Positions 43,446 through 51,819 of a stretch of DNA of 64,000 bases are shown piece by piece. Source of the stretch: GCA-2717185 sp964474755 (GTDB lineage: Bacteria > Pseudomonadota > Alphaproteobacteria > UBA8366 > GCA-2717185); the NCBI GenBank assembly GCA_964474755.1, contig CAYYUG010000005.1, forward strand, positions 34,740-98,739. The letters run 5' to 3'. The notes beneath the pieces were generated by a model. The model made no database searches. It saw only the letters and a program-made list of their open reading frames with translations, and was not told where the DNA came from. How positions within the stretch are numbered: position 1 is the stretch's first letter; the number at the start of each line of letters is the position of its first letter. Position numbers and translations under genes: made by a program.

Positions 43446-44732
43446 ATGGCCGATAGCGCTTATCACAAGATGCGGACCGAGATAGCGACGGCGCCGATCG
43501 GTTGTCCGGTTAATCATGAGTTTTCACCCTTTGCGGAGCACTACATGCAGGATCCCTATGGGGAACTGCAAAAGCTACGGCACGAGTTGCCGGTCTTCTA
43601 TTCAGAGAAGCTTGGCTATCTTGTGCTCACGCGTATGGCGGATGTAAAGAAGGTCTTCCGCAATGCGGATGTCTTCTCTTCGGAAAATGTGCAAGACCCG
43701 GTTCTACCGGTTTGCGCTGCGGCTGCAAAAATCTTGGCGGTGCCCGACTACAATCCTATCGCAGTGATGTCGAACCGAGCGCAGCCGGACCACACACGCA
43801 TCCGCAATTACACTATGGCTGGTTTCTCGAAGCGGCGTATGCAGGTGTTGGAGGCACTTATCCGGGATCGTTGCGAGACGATGGTCGAGGAGATGCTGGC
43901 TAGCGGTGCGCCGGCGGAATTTGTCAGACACATCGGCCATCCGCTGCCGGGTGAGACTATATTTCGCCTGATCGGTTTCCCGCAAAAAGATGATCGCAAA
44001 CTGAAGGAATGGACGACTAACCGATTGGCCTTTACCTGGGGTAAAACAAGCGAGGAAGAACAAGTCGAAATAGCCGAGAAAATGTTAGTTTATTGGCGTT
44101 ATTGCGTAGCGTTTGTGGCGCATCGGATGGATCATCCGGCGGATGATTTTACGTCGGAACTGCTCGCCGCGCATAAGGCAGATGCCAAGGAACTGTCATA
44201 TAAAGAGGTCGAATCTATTGTCTACGGCCTTTCATTTGCTGGACATGAAATTGTCAGCAATATGTTGAGTAATGGGCTGATCAGCCTATTGCGTCACCGC
44301 TCTTATTGGGAGGAGCTGTGTACAGATACGAGACTGATTCCAAACGCAGTCGAAGAAATTTTACGCTTCAACTCGCCGCAGACTAGTTGGCGGCGGGTGG
44401 CGATGGAAGATACCGAGATTGCCGGCGTTAAAATCCCGAAAGGCACTCAGATTTTTCTGTCACTAGGCTCTGCAAACCATGACGAGATGGTATTTGATGA
44501 TCCTGAGACATTCGATATCCATCGCAGGAATTCGCGGGCAAATATTGCATTCGGTCGTGGCATCCATTTTTGCCTCGGGAAACGGTTGGCGATCCTGGAG
44601 GCGGAAATCGCGCTGGAGACGCTCACCAAACGCGTGCCGTCTCTTGATATGGTTAAGGATCAGAAGTTTGAGTTTTTTCCGAACTTCACTTTTCGCGGTC
44701 CGGTGGAGTTGTGGCTGACTTGGGAGGCCTGA
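43446..44732 (+). CDS. cytochrome P450
   Basis: A 428-residue bacterial class I P450. The heme-thiolate loop is FGRGIHFCLGKRLA near residues 362-375, and the ExxR pair is in VEEILRF near 298-304. The I-helix oxygen-activation motif, usually AGxET, reads FAGHEIVSN near 265-273: the conserved threonine is isoleucine. It begins with a long polar N-terminus and has no membrane anchor. No ferredoxin or reductase gene is adjacent, so electrons come from elsewhere. It probably hydroxylates the same compound class as the BVMO upstream. Confidence 0.93.
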   Translation: MADSAYHKMRTEIATAPIGCPVNHEFSPFAEHYMQDPYGELQKLRHELPVFYSEKLGYLVLTRMADVKKVFRNADVFSSENVQDPVLPVCAAAAKILAVPDYNPIAVMSNRAQPDHTRIRNYTMAGFSKRRMQVLEALIRDRCETMVEEMLASGAPAEFVRHIGHPLPGETIFRLIGFPQKDDRKLKEWTTNRLAFTWGKTSEEEQVEIAEKMLVYWRYCVAFVAHRMDHPADDFTSELLAAHKADAKELSYKEVESIVYGLSFAGHEIVSNMLSNGLISLLRHRSYWEELCTDTRLIPNAVEEILRFNSPQTSWRRVAMEDTEIAGVKIPKGTQIFLSLGSANHDEMVFDDPETFDIHRRNSRANIAFGRGIHFCLGKRLAILEAEIALETLTKRVPSLDMVKDQKFEFFPNFTFRGPVELWLTWEA

Positions 44733-44897
44733 TCGCCATTTAATGTTACGTTCGGGTCCGTGCAACATTGTGGGTTCGCAGCAAAAGGTATTTATCTAAA
44801 AGGCTATATACGCTGATGACTGGTGGTGTACGTCTAATCTGACCTGTTGCCGGTGCGTCCGTGGACGGAATTGTCTAGTTCGCCTAAACTGACCGCT

Positions 44898-46241
44898 ATG
44901 AAGCGACAACTGCATCTCAATTTGTTCATCCAAAGCCGCGGCCATCACGAGGCATCGTGGCGGCATCCGTTGGCCTCTCCTCTTGCTCTGACAGACATCC
45001 GCTACTTCCAGGAATTAGCGCGGCGTGCGGAGGAAGGATTGTTCGACTCAATCTTCCTCGCCGATACACTTTCCGTCTGGGAGGATGTAGAGCGCGTCGG
45101 ACGGACCTGGCTTGAGCCGATGACGGTATTGGGCGCCTTGGCTGTTACAACACAGCGCATCGGGCTTATTGCGACGGCGTCGACGACTTATTCGGAGCCT
45201 TACAATTTGGCACGGCAATTTTCTTCGCTCGATCATATGAGTGGCGGCCGCGCTGGTTGGAACATTGTTACGACTTGGTCGGCGCCGGCGGCAAAAAATT
45301 TTGGTGGCGAGGGGCAACTAAGCCACGATGACCGTTACGCCAGAGCGGAAGAATATCTCCGGGTTGCTAAGGACTTATGGGACAGCTGGGCCGATGACGT
45401 GCTGGTCGACGACCGAGAAAGCGGTCATTACGCAAGAGGAGACCGCATTCTGCCGATAGAGCACAAGGGCGATTATTACGAAGTCGCTGGAGCGCTCAAC
45501 ATTCCCCGTTGTCCTCAGGGGCGCCCTGTATTGGTTCAGGCTGGATCGTCGACGACTGGCAGGCGGTTCGCTGCGCGGCATGCAGAGGCTATTTTTACAG
45601 CGCATATGGAGAAATCAACGGCGCAGGCTTTTTATAAGGATTTGAAGGGGCTGGTTATTGAAGAAGGCCGTTCGCCGGATCATGCGCTGATACTACCGGG
45701 ACTGAGCCCTGTAATTGCAGGGACCGAAGAGGAGGCGCAGCAGATTGCGCAGGAACTGAATGATCTTGCTGATCCAGAGATGGGTAGGATGCGGTTGTCC
45801 GGCCGTTTCGGTGGCCATGATTTCACTCATCTTCCCCTCGACAAGCCGCTAACGACTGCAGATTTTCCTGACCCGTCAACCGTGCAGGCAGCGCGCAGCC
45901 GTACTGAAGTGATCGTCGGGCTTGTGCAGCGCGAGGGACTAACTTTGCGTCAACTACTCTCAAAATTAGCCGGCGCGCGTGGTCATTTTGTCTTCGCGGG
46001 TACACCTGAACAGCTTGCCGATTTGATGGAGGACTGGTTTGTAGATGGCGCGTCGGATGGGTTTAATCTTATGCCTCCGGTTCTGCCGACTATGCTCGAT
46101 ACATTTGTTGACGAGGTGGTACCAATCCTGCAGAAGCGAGGTTTGTTCCGCACGCAGTACCAAGGGGATACGTTGCGCGATCATTTTGGGTTGACCAGGC
46201 CGGAGAGTCGTTTCTGGCCCGAACGGCAAGCGGCTGAATAA
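44898..46241 (+). CDS. NtaA/SnaA/DszA-type FMN-dependent monooxygenase
   Basis: A 447-residue member of the nitrilotriacetate/dibenzothiophene-sulfone monooxygenase branch of the luciferase superfamily. Diagnostic words: LNLFIQSRGHHEASWRHP near residues 6-23, FLADTLSVWED near 56-66, RAGWNIVTTWS near 117-127, NFGGEGQLSHDDRYARAEE near 133-151 and VQAGSSTTGRRFAARHAEAIF near 211-231. These enzymes need FMNH2 from a separate reductase. I prefer the ATG at 44898, where family similarity begins, over 44847. Cleavage of a C-N or C-S bond is the typical reaction. A GMC oxidoreductase gene follows after 17 bases. Confidence 0.9.
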   Translation: MKRQLHLNLFIQSRGHHEASWRHPLASPLALTDIRYFQELARRAEEGLFDSIFLADTLSVWEDVERVGRTWLEPMTVLGALAVTTQRIGLIATASTTYSEPYNLARQFSSLDHMSGGRAGWNIVTTWSAPAAKNFGGEGQLSHDDRYARAEEYLRVAKDLWDSWADDVLVDDRESGHYARGDRILPIEHKGDYYEVAGALNIPRCPQGRPVLVQAGSSTTGRRFAARHAEAIFTAHMEKSTAQAFYKDLKGLVIEEGRSPDHALILPGLSPVIAGTEEEAQQIAQELNDLADPEMGRMRLSGRFGGHDFTHLPLDKPLTTADFPDPSTVQAARSRTEVIVGLVQREGLTLRQLLSKLAGARGHFVFAGTPEQLADLMEDWFVDGASDGFNLMPPVLPTMLDTFVDEVVPILQKRGLFRTQYQGDTLRDHFGLTRPESRFWPERQAAE

Positions 46242-46258
46242 GGATTGGGAAACGGATC

Positions 46259-47896
46259 GTGGTGGAGACGTTCGATTACGTGATCGTAGGTGCAGGCTCG
46301 GCTGGCTGCATACTCGCTAACCGATTGACAGCAGACGGGAACAATACTGTGTGCTTGCTAGAAGCAGGACCACCGGATTGGAATCCGTACATTCATATCC
46401 CAGCAGGATTTATCAAGACTTTGACCAATCCGAAGGTTAACTGGCTGTATGAATCTGAGCCGAGCCATTGGACTGGCGGCCGCAATATTGCTGTACCAAG
46501 AGGCAAGACGCTTGGAGGGTCGAGTTCGATCAATGGCCATATCTACAATCGTGGACAGCGAATGGATTTCAATAGCTGGGCACAACGTGGCAATCAGGGT
46601 TGGGGTTATGCCGACGTGCTTCCCTATTTTCGCCGTTGCGAAACTCGGGTTGGCGGTGAAGATGCTTTCCGGGGACGCGAAGGCAACATGCGTGTCACTG
46701 ACCTCAACTACACGCATCCGCTTTGCGAGACTTTTATGGATGGCGCGGCCGAGATAGGCATACCACGCAATCCGGACTACAACGGAGTACAACAGGAGGG
46801 TATCTCGTACGTCCAGCGAACCGCTTATAAAGGACGAAGAATGAGTACGGCGCGCGCTTTTCTTAAGCCTGCGAAATCTCGTTCAAACTTGACCTTAAGG
46901 ACCAATGCACACGCAACGCGATTGCTTTTGGATGGCAAAAAAGCAGTCGGTGTAGCCTATGCAAGAGGTGGACAGGGTGGTTCTACAGTCGAAGTACGGG
47001 CCTCTCGCGAAGTCATTCTTAGCGGCGGGGCGATTAACTCACCGCAACTTTTACAACTTTCTGGCGTCGGGCCCGGCGAACTGTTACGAGACCTGGGCAT
47101 CCATGTAGTCCACGAATTACCTGGGGTTGGAGAAAACCTCCGAGACCATTACGCACCACGGTTTAGTGCAAAGGTAAAAAATATTACAACAATTAATGAG
47201 TTATCTGGTGGTATTAATGTAATAAATGAAACTATTAAGTACTTTTTAGGAAGAAAAAGTATACTTAGCCTCAGTCCGTCGATGGTCTATGGGTTCTGGC
47301 ACACCGACCCGACGTCGAAAAGTAATGACTTGCAGTTCATCTTTACACCGGCAAGTTACAAAATGAATATCCATGGCGCACTGAACGATTATCCGGGGTT
47401 CACTGTTGCAACGTGGCAACATCGTCCAGAAAGTAAGGGCTATATTCGGGCAAAATCCTCAGATCCTTTCGCGAAACCGACTATTCAGCCTAACTACCTC
47501 ACTCACGAGACTGATAGGCAGGTTACGATCAAGGCGATGAAACTCTCGCGATTGCTTGGCGAGACAAAGGCAATGAAACCTTTTTTTGATGGCTGGGAGT
47601 ACCCAGACGCCGATATCCGCAGCGATGACGAACTGCTCGATGCAGCGCGCCATGTGGGTAACACCACCTACCATGTTATGGGTAGCTGCCGGATGGGCCC
47701 AGATAGTGATCCCACCGCAGTTGTTGACGACCAACTTCGAGTGCGCGGGATGGAAAATTTGCGGGTAATAGATGCGTCTGTAATGCCAGCGATGATATCG
47801 GCCAATTTGAATGCAGCAACAATGATGATTGGCGAGAAGGGGGCCGATTTAGTTATGGGTAAGCCAGCGCTAGAACCAGTTATCATCCCGGATTAA
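46259..47896 (+). CDS. GMC-family FAD-dependent alcohol dehydrogenase
   Basis: A 545-residue glucose-methanol-choline oxidoreductase, choline-dehydrogenase-like. FAD motif VIVGAGSAGCILANRL near residues 8-23, GGSSSINGHIYNRGQRMDF near 86-104, and the active-site region YHVMGSCRMG near 472-481 with ISANLNAATMMIGEKGADL near 514-532. The start is GTG. Codons for about residues 304-337 (roughly 47167-47268) are sharply AT-rich (AAA, ATT, TTA, AGA, ATA), while the rest matches its neighbours. The protein stays in frame. It likely oxidises a primary alcohol made by the oxygenases upstream. Confidence 0.92.
   Translation: MVETFDYVIVGAGSAGCILANRLTADGNNTVCLLEAGPPDWNPYIHIPAGFIKTLTNPKVNWLYESEPSHWTGGRNIAVPRGKTLGGSSSINGHIYNRGQRMDFNSWAQRGNQGWGYADVLPYFRRCETRVGGEDAFRGREGNMRVTDLNYTHPLCETFMDGAAEIGIPRNPDYNGVQQEGISYVQRTAYKGRRMSTARAFLKPAKSRSNLTLRTNAHATRLLLDGKKAVGVAYARGGQGGSTVEVRASREVILSGGAINSPQLLQLSGVGPGELLRDLGIHVVHELPGVGENLRDHYAPRFSAKVKNITTINELSGGINVINETIKYFLGRKSILSLSPSMVYGFWHTDPTSKSNDLQFIFTPASYKMNIHGALNDYPGFTVATWQHRPESKGYIRAKSSDPFAKPTIQPNYLTHETDRQVTIKAMKLSRLLGETKAMKPFFDGWEYPDADIRSDDELLDAARHVGNTTYHVMGSCRMGPDSDPTAVVDDQLRVRGMENLRVIDASVMPAMISANLNAATMMIGEKGADLVMGKPALEPVIIPD
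47167..47268. other. AT-rich patch inside the GMC gene
   Basis: About 100 bases with mostly A and T and AT-ending codons, bounded on both sides by ordinary sequence. Frame and length of the protein are kept. This is the second abrupt AT-rich stretch in the window. Confidence 0.6.
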
Positions 47897-47906
47897 GGAT
47901 GCGACG

Positions 47907-48293
47907 ATGCCAAAAGATGGAAGTATCATTATTGATCAGCTGAGCGCCGCCACCAAATTGCGAACTCTTGCCGATTTCATGACCGACCTGGATGCTGATT
48001 TGCTTGATTTGCGCACCGTCCATCACGCTTGTGGCACAGCGCACTGCGCTTGGGGCTGGGGCGAAGTGATTGGTCTATTTCCGAAATCCAATGATGGAGA
48101 TGAGGAAGCGGTTTGGGCGCAGGAAATGGAGAGTGCTGCGAAAGGATGCAGCACAATATTAGGTCTTACCGATGCGCAGTTCCGTTATTGCTTCGGCATG
48201 GGTTACCAATTCCGGAATTTGGGACGGGAATACAACCCCGACGATGTAGCGCGCCACCTTCGTGAAACAGCTTCGGAGCTGGTTGGCTGTTAA
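47907..48293 (+). CDS. hypothetical protein with CGTxxC motif
   Basis: A 128-residue protein of unknown function. A compact Cys/His/Trp cluster, VHHACGTAHCAWGWGE, lies near residues 38-53, resembling the CGTxxCxAG motif of several small uncharacterised families. Another pair, CSTILGL and FRYCFGMGY, lies near 80-97. The spacing could bind a metal or heme. It follows the GMC gene by ten bases, so it is likely a partner, perhaps an electron acceptor or maturation factor (inference). Its TAA shares TTAA with the convergent stop at 48290. Confidence 0.6.
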   Translation: MPKDGSIIIDQLSAATKLRTLADFMTDLDADLLDLRTVHHACGTAHCAWGWGEVIGLFPKSNDGDEEAVWAQEMESAAKGCSTILGLTDAQFRYCFGMGYQFRNLGREYNPDDVARHLRETASELVGC

Positions 48294-50557
48294 TTGGAAG
48301 TAATCAATCTCCGCAGCCGAGACGGCTTAACCGGCAACCGTGTGATAGTGCCGGGGCTTTGTAAGGCATCGTCAATTGCGGCAGCTATCGTGGCGCCAGC
48401 CGCGTTGATCCCGCCCTCGCCAGCGCCTTTTAAGCCCAAATAATTGAGAGGGCTTGGCGCGTCCTCCGTAATCAAGGTTTCGACCGGCGGCACCTCCGAA
48501 GCAATTGGTAGTTGATAGTCAAGTAAAGTCGTAGCCAGTGGTTCACCATTTGGCGCGTAGCAGAACTCTTCGTGGAGCGCACCACCTATCCCCTGGACCA
48601 ATCCGCCGGCCAATTGTCCTTCTATGAGCATCGGGTTGACAGCTTTCCCAACGTCGTAAGCAACCAGATATTTTTCAATCGTCACCCGGCCAGTTTCTTT
48701 ATCCACTCGGACAGCTGCGATATGAACTCCGTACGGATAGTTCATATGATCGCAACGAAATTCACCCCTGACCCGTAATGGTATATCCAGGTCACCAATC
48801 GTCATTCCCGTATCGTTGCCGTCTCGTTGGATATTTCCATCAACAACGTCTAGGCGTGTCGGCACTGTTTGCAGCAACGACGCTGCAAGCGCCAAAACCT
48901 TCGCCCGAAACATTTTCGCTGCCCGTCTCGCGGCTTCTCCGGTCATTACAGTTACACGTGATGCGTGTGCCCCATAACCCTGTTCTATGCGATCGGTTTG
49001 GCCGTGAATTACGCTAAAGAAACGGTAATCGGTGTTCAGTTCATCTGCAACGATCTGGGCTATGACTGTCTCCATACCCTGGCCTACAGAAGAGGCCCCT
49101 GTGATGATTTCTATCTCGCCATTTTGCGCCATTTTGATGTCCACGATATCGATTGGCCCGAGACCTGTCTTCTCAACGAAAAAGGCGAGACCAACACCCA
49201 CTGCTTCACCATTTTTGCGTTGTTTTGCGGCGTCCCGCTGCAACGACGTCCAGTTGGCGGCAAGCAGAGCCTTGTCTAATAATTCTGTGTAATTACCTGA
49301 GTCCAAAATTACCGGCACCTCCAGCGCGTCTAAAGAACGCTCGTAAGGCATTTCAGTGGAGCTGATAAAATTCCGCTGGCGTACCGTAATGGGATCAAGG
49401 CCCAGGTGAGTAGCGATGGCATCCATGAGGCGCTCGCGAACGAAGCTACTTTCGAAACGGCCAGGTGCTCGATAGGTTGCTGCTGGCGTCTTGTTGGTCA
49501 ATCGAAAATGCCCGGCTACGCGGTAATTCGGCACTCTATAAGGGCCAAGCATTAGACCGGCAGTCATGTCAGCGACTCGAACCCCATGCGTACGGATGTA
49601 TGCGCCTTGATCGTGGAAAAAACGGTCATCAATTGCCACAATCTGACCGTCGTCTTGGAAGGCAACGCGGACATAGTGGCGTTGTTCGCGCGAATGATTG
49701 GCGGACAACATATGCTCGCGGCGGCCTTCTATCCATTTCACCGGGTGCCCCAGTCGCAAGGCGCCAAGGCAGACCAGCACATCCTCGGGGTAGAGTTCGC
49801 CGCGTACCCCGAAGCCGCCGCCAACATGGTTTTCGTGCAGATCGATAGTTGATGGATCGCGTTCCAGCATTGCAGCCAGCTGGTCCCGGTTCCAGTGTGG
49901 CCGCTTGGCGGCACCGTACATGTCTAAATGATCGGAAGTGTGGTCGTAGCAGGCGATAGCGCCACGCGTTTCCAGCGGCACGGCGGAATGGCGGCCGATA
50001 GCGAGATCGAGTTCCAAGCAATGGTCGGCAGCGGCAATAGCCGTATCGACGTTGCCATAGGCTTTTCGCACAATTGTCGGTTCCGTCGTGTGTCCGTAAG
50101 CGAACTCCCGAGGCAGGTCGCAGGCGTCCAGCAGCGCGTCGCGATCTTCGATTTCAAGGGTAACCAATTCAGCGGCGTCCTCAGCCGCCCTGGCTGATTG
50201 AGCAAATACGGCAGCTATGGGCTCGCCGACGTAACGCACGACATCACGGGCCAGGACTGGTTGCCGATAGGGATCGAGGCCTTTTACCCTTGTGGCCCGA
50301 AAGGGGATCTCTGGGATATCTGCGATATCGGCGCTTGTCCAGACGGCATCAATACCAGGCATTTGAGCAGCCGTCGCCGTATCAATCGACCGGAGATCCC
50401 CATACGCTATAGGGGACCGGACGATCACCATATAACGCTGGTTAGGAAAGTCGAGGTCGTCGACGAAGGTCGCGTGCCCGGTGAGCAGTGATTTGTCTTC
50501 CAGGCGAGGAACTGAGCGTCCAATAAAGGATTTGTTTGTATGTACCTGATTCGGCAT
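48290..50557 (-). CDS. xanthine-dehydrogenase-family molybdenum subunit
   Basis: A 755-residue molybdopterin-binding large subunit. Seen: GRSVPRLEDKSLLTG near residues 13-27, the GGGFGVRGE loop near 248-256, TYRAPGRFESSF near 364-375, GASSVGQGMET near 484-494, and GLKGAGEGGINAAG near 715-728 with the base glutamate. The active-site loop is not AYxCSFR of form I CO dehydrogenase; it is nearer form II AYRGAGR, so a hydroxylase of unknown substrate is likely. The FAD and [2Fe-2S] subunit genes are absent on both sides, which is unusual. Confidence 0.9.
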   Translation of the reverse strand: MPNQVHTNKSFIGRSVPRLEDKSLLTGHATFVDDLDFPNQRYMVIVRSPIAYGDLRSIDTATAAQMPGIDAVWTSADIADIPEIPFRATRVKGLDPYRQPVLARDVVRYVGEPIAAVFAQSARAAEDAAELVTLEIEDRDALLDACDLPREFAYGHTTEPTIVRKAYGNVDTAIAAADHCLELDLAIGRHSAVPLETRGAIACYDHTSDHLDMYGAAKRPHWNRDQLAAMLERDPSTIDLHENHVGGGFGVRGELYPEDVLVCLGALRLGHPVKWIEGRREHMLSANHSREQRHYVRVAFQDDGQIVAIDDRFFHDQGAYIRTHGVRVADMTAGLMLGPYRVPNYRVAGHFRLTNKTPAATYRAPGRFESSFVRERLMDAIATHLGLDPITVRQRNFISSTEMPYERSLDALEVPVILDSGNYTELLDKALLAANWTSLQRDAAKQRKNGEAVGVGLAFFVEKTGLGPIDIVDIKMAQNGEIEIITGASSVGQGMETVIAQIVADELNTDYRFFSVIHGQTDRIEQGYGAHASRVTVMTGEAARRAAKMFRAKVLALAASLLQTVPTRLDVVDGNIQRDGNDTGMTIGDLDIPLRVRGEFRCDHMNYPYGVHIAAVRVDKETGRVTIEKYLVAYDVGKAVNPMLIEGQLAGGLVQGIGGALHEEFCYAPNGEPLATTLLDYQLPIASEVPPVETLITEDAPSPLNYLGLKGAGEGGINAAGATIAAAIDDALQSPGTITRLPVKPSRLRRLITSN

Positions 50558-50660
50558 CGAGAAATTATGAGGGTCGGCTCTTGACGTAACAAGGCCGGTT
50601 GCGCTTAACCGTGGTTCAAGCTCTGCTAGAGCGCGGAAATCGGGACGGAGTTAGCATCGT

Positions 50661-51251
50661 ATGATTATAGGTCTGACAGGTGGGATCGCCTCCGGTAAAT
50701 CCACAGCGGCAAAATATCTGGGTGAGAAGGGTGCGTCGGTTATAGATGCGGATAAGCTGGGGCATCGCGCTTACGAACCGGATACGGATGCATTCGATAA
50801 GGTCGTCTCATCTTTCGGGCAAGAAGTGGTTGGTGCAGATGGTCAGATAGACCGCAAGGTGCTCGGCAGCAAAGTATTTGGCAATCCTGAAGCGCTTGAC
50901 CGCTTGACCGGTATCATCTGGCCAGAGATAGGGCGGCTAGTCCTGACACAATTCGAGGTTGCACGTGGAGAGCAGCCCGACGCACCGATCGTCTTGGAGG
51001 CCGCCGTCATGCTTGAAGCTGGCTGGGAGCCGATGGTCGATGAGGTTTGGGTGGTCATTGTCGACCCTAATACGGCAGTAGAGCGGGCGATATCGCGGGA
51101 CGGGGTTGAAGAAGAGGCAATTCGAAAGCGAATAGCATCTCAGCTCACGAACGAGGAACGGCGTGCTAAGGCGGATATCGTCATCGATAATTCCAGTGAC
51201 GAGACGGCCCTGCTGACGCAACTCAAAACGCAGTGGGATCGCATATCCTAA
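50661..51251 (+). CDS. coaE: dephospho-CoA kinase
   Basis: A 196-residue kinase for the last step of coenzyme A synthesis: ATP phosphorylates the ribose 3'-hydroxyl of dephospho-CoA. The P-loop GLTGGIASGKST lies at residues 4-15, DADKLGHRAYEP near 28-39, PIVLEAAVMLEAGWEP near 109-124 and the lid arginines in RKRIASQLTNEERRAKADIV (RIASQLTNEERRAKAD) near 151-170. Full length. It is one of the few housekeeping genes here and shares a ~100-base divergent spacer with the molybdenum subunit gene. Confidence 0.95.
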   Translation: MIIGLTGGIASGKSTAAKYLGEKGASVIDADKLGHRAYEPDTDAFDKVVSSFGQEVVGADGQIDRKVLGSKVFGNPEALDRLTGIIWPEIGRLVLTQFEVARGEQPDAPIVLEAAVMLEAGWEPMVDEVWVVIVDPNTAVERAISRDGVEEEAIRKRIASQLTNEERRAKADIVIDNSSDETALLTQLKTQWDRIS

Positions 51252-51257
51252 TTCGTA

Positions 51258-51809
51258 TTATCGCGGTGAGAGAGGGCGAGCGTCGGGCGGCGCCGGATGC
51301 TGCATTACGCGCAAGACCGTCGCGTTCATCATGTAGACGCTCATCAGTGCGGTGAGCTCCATCAATCCTTTTTCACCATACCGTCTTACTACTGCCTCAT
51401 AGGTATTATCGCTGACCTCCGAGGCATCCAGAAGTTCGCGGCCAAAACGGATGATTAGCGCCTCGTCGTCAGTCAAATCGTCGAGAGGGCCGAAGGTGTC
51501 GACGGCGTGGATCGCTTCTTCTCGAGTGCCTGCGGCCCGCCCCAGCTTCACATGGGCATTCCATATATAGGCTGCATTTGCCGAGCGCACGGCGGTGCAA
51601 ATTGCCAACTCCGATTCTGCGTCCGTTAATGAGGTATGATAACGTAAATGTTCTACCAGGTCGGATAGGCGTGCGCCTGCTTTCCCTGCATAAGTTAGAT
51701 AACTGCTTGGCGGCGGCATAGTTTTGCGGGTCGCCTTAATGTGACGTATGGCGGAGCGCGTCTCCTCGGAAAATTCGTCGGTGTCGGTTGGTATTGGTAA
51801 ACGCGGCAT
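51258..51809 (-). CDS. carboxymuconolactone-decarboxylase family protein
   Basis: A 183-residue CMD-fold protein. It has HLRYHTSLTDAESELAICT near residues 58-76, and AAYIWNAHVKLGRAAGT near 83-99, the WxxH pattern of CMD-type enzymes. There is no CxxC pair, so AhpD-like peroxidase chemistry is unlikely. The ATG at 51809, ten bases after the ICL-family stop, is preferred; the longer frame overlaps that gene. It is probably co-transcribed with the ICL-family gene. Confidence 0.82.
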   Translation of the reverse strand: MPRLPIPTDTDEFSEETRSAIRHIKATRKTMPPPSSYLTYAGKAGARLSDLVEHLRYHTSLTDAESELAICTAVRSANAAYIWNAHVKLGRAAGTREEAIHAVDTFGPLDDLTDDEALIIRFGRELLDASEVSDNTYEAVVRRYGEKGLMELTALMSVYMMNATVLRVMQHPAPPDARPLSPR

Positions 51810-51819
51810 CACACACCTT

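Noticed and set aside
48290..50557. Form I aerobic CO dehydrogenase
   Set aside because: The AYxCSFR loop is absent and no coxM or coxS genes are adjacent, so CO oxidation should not be claimed.
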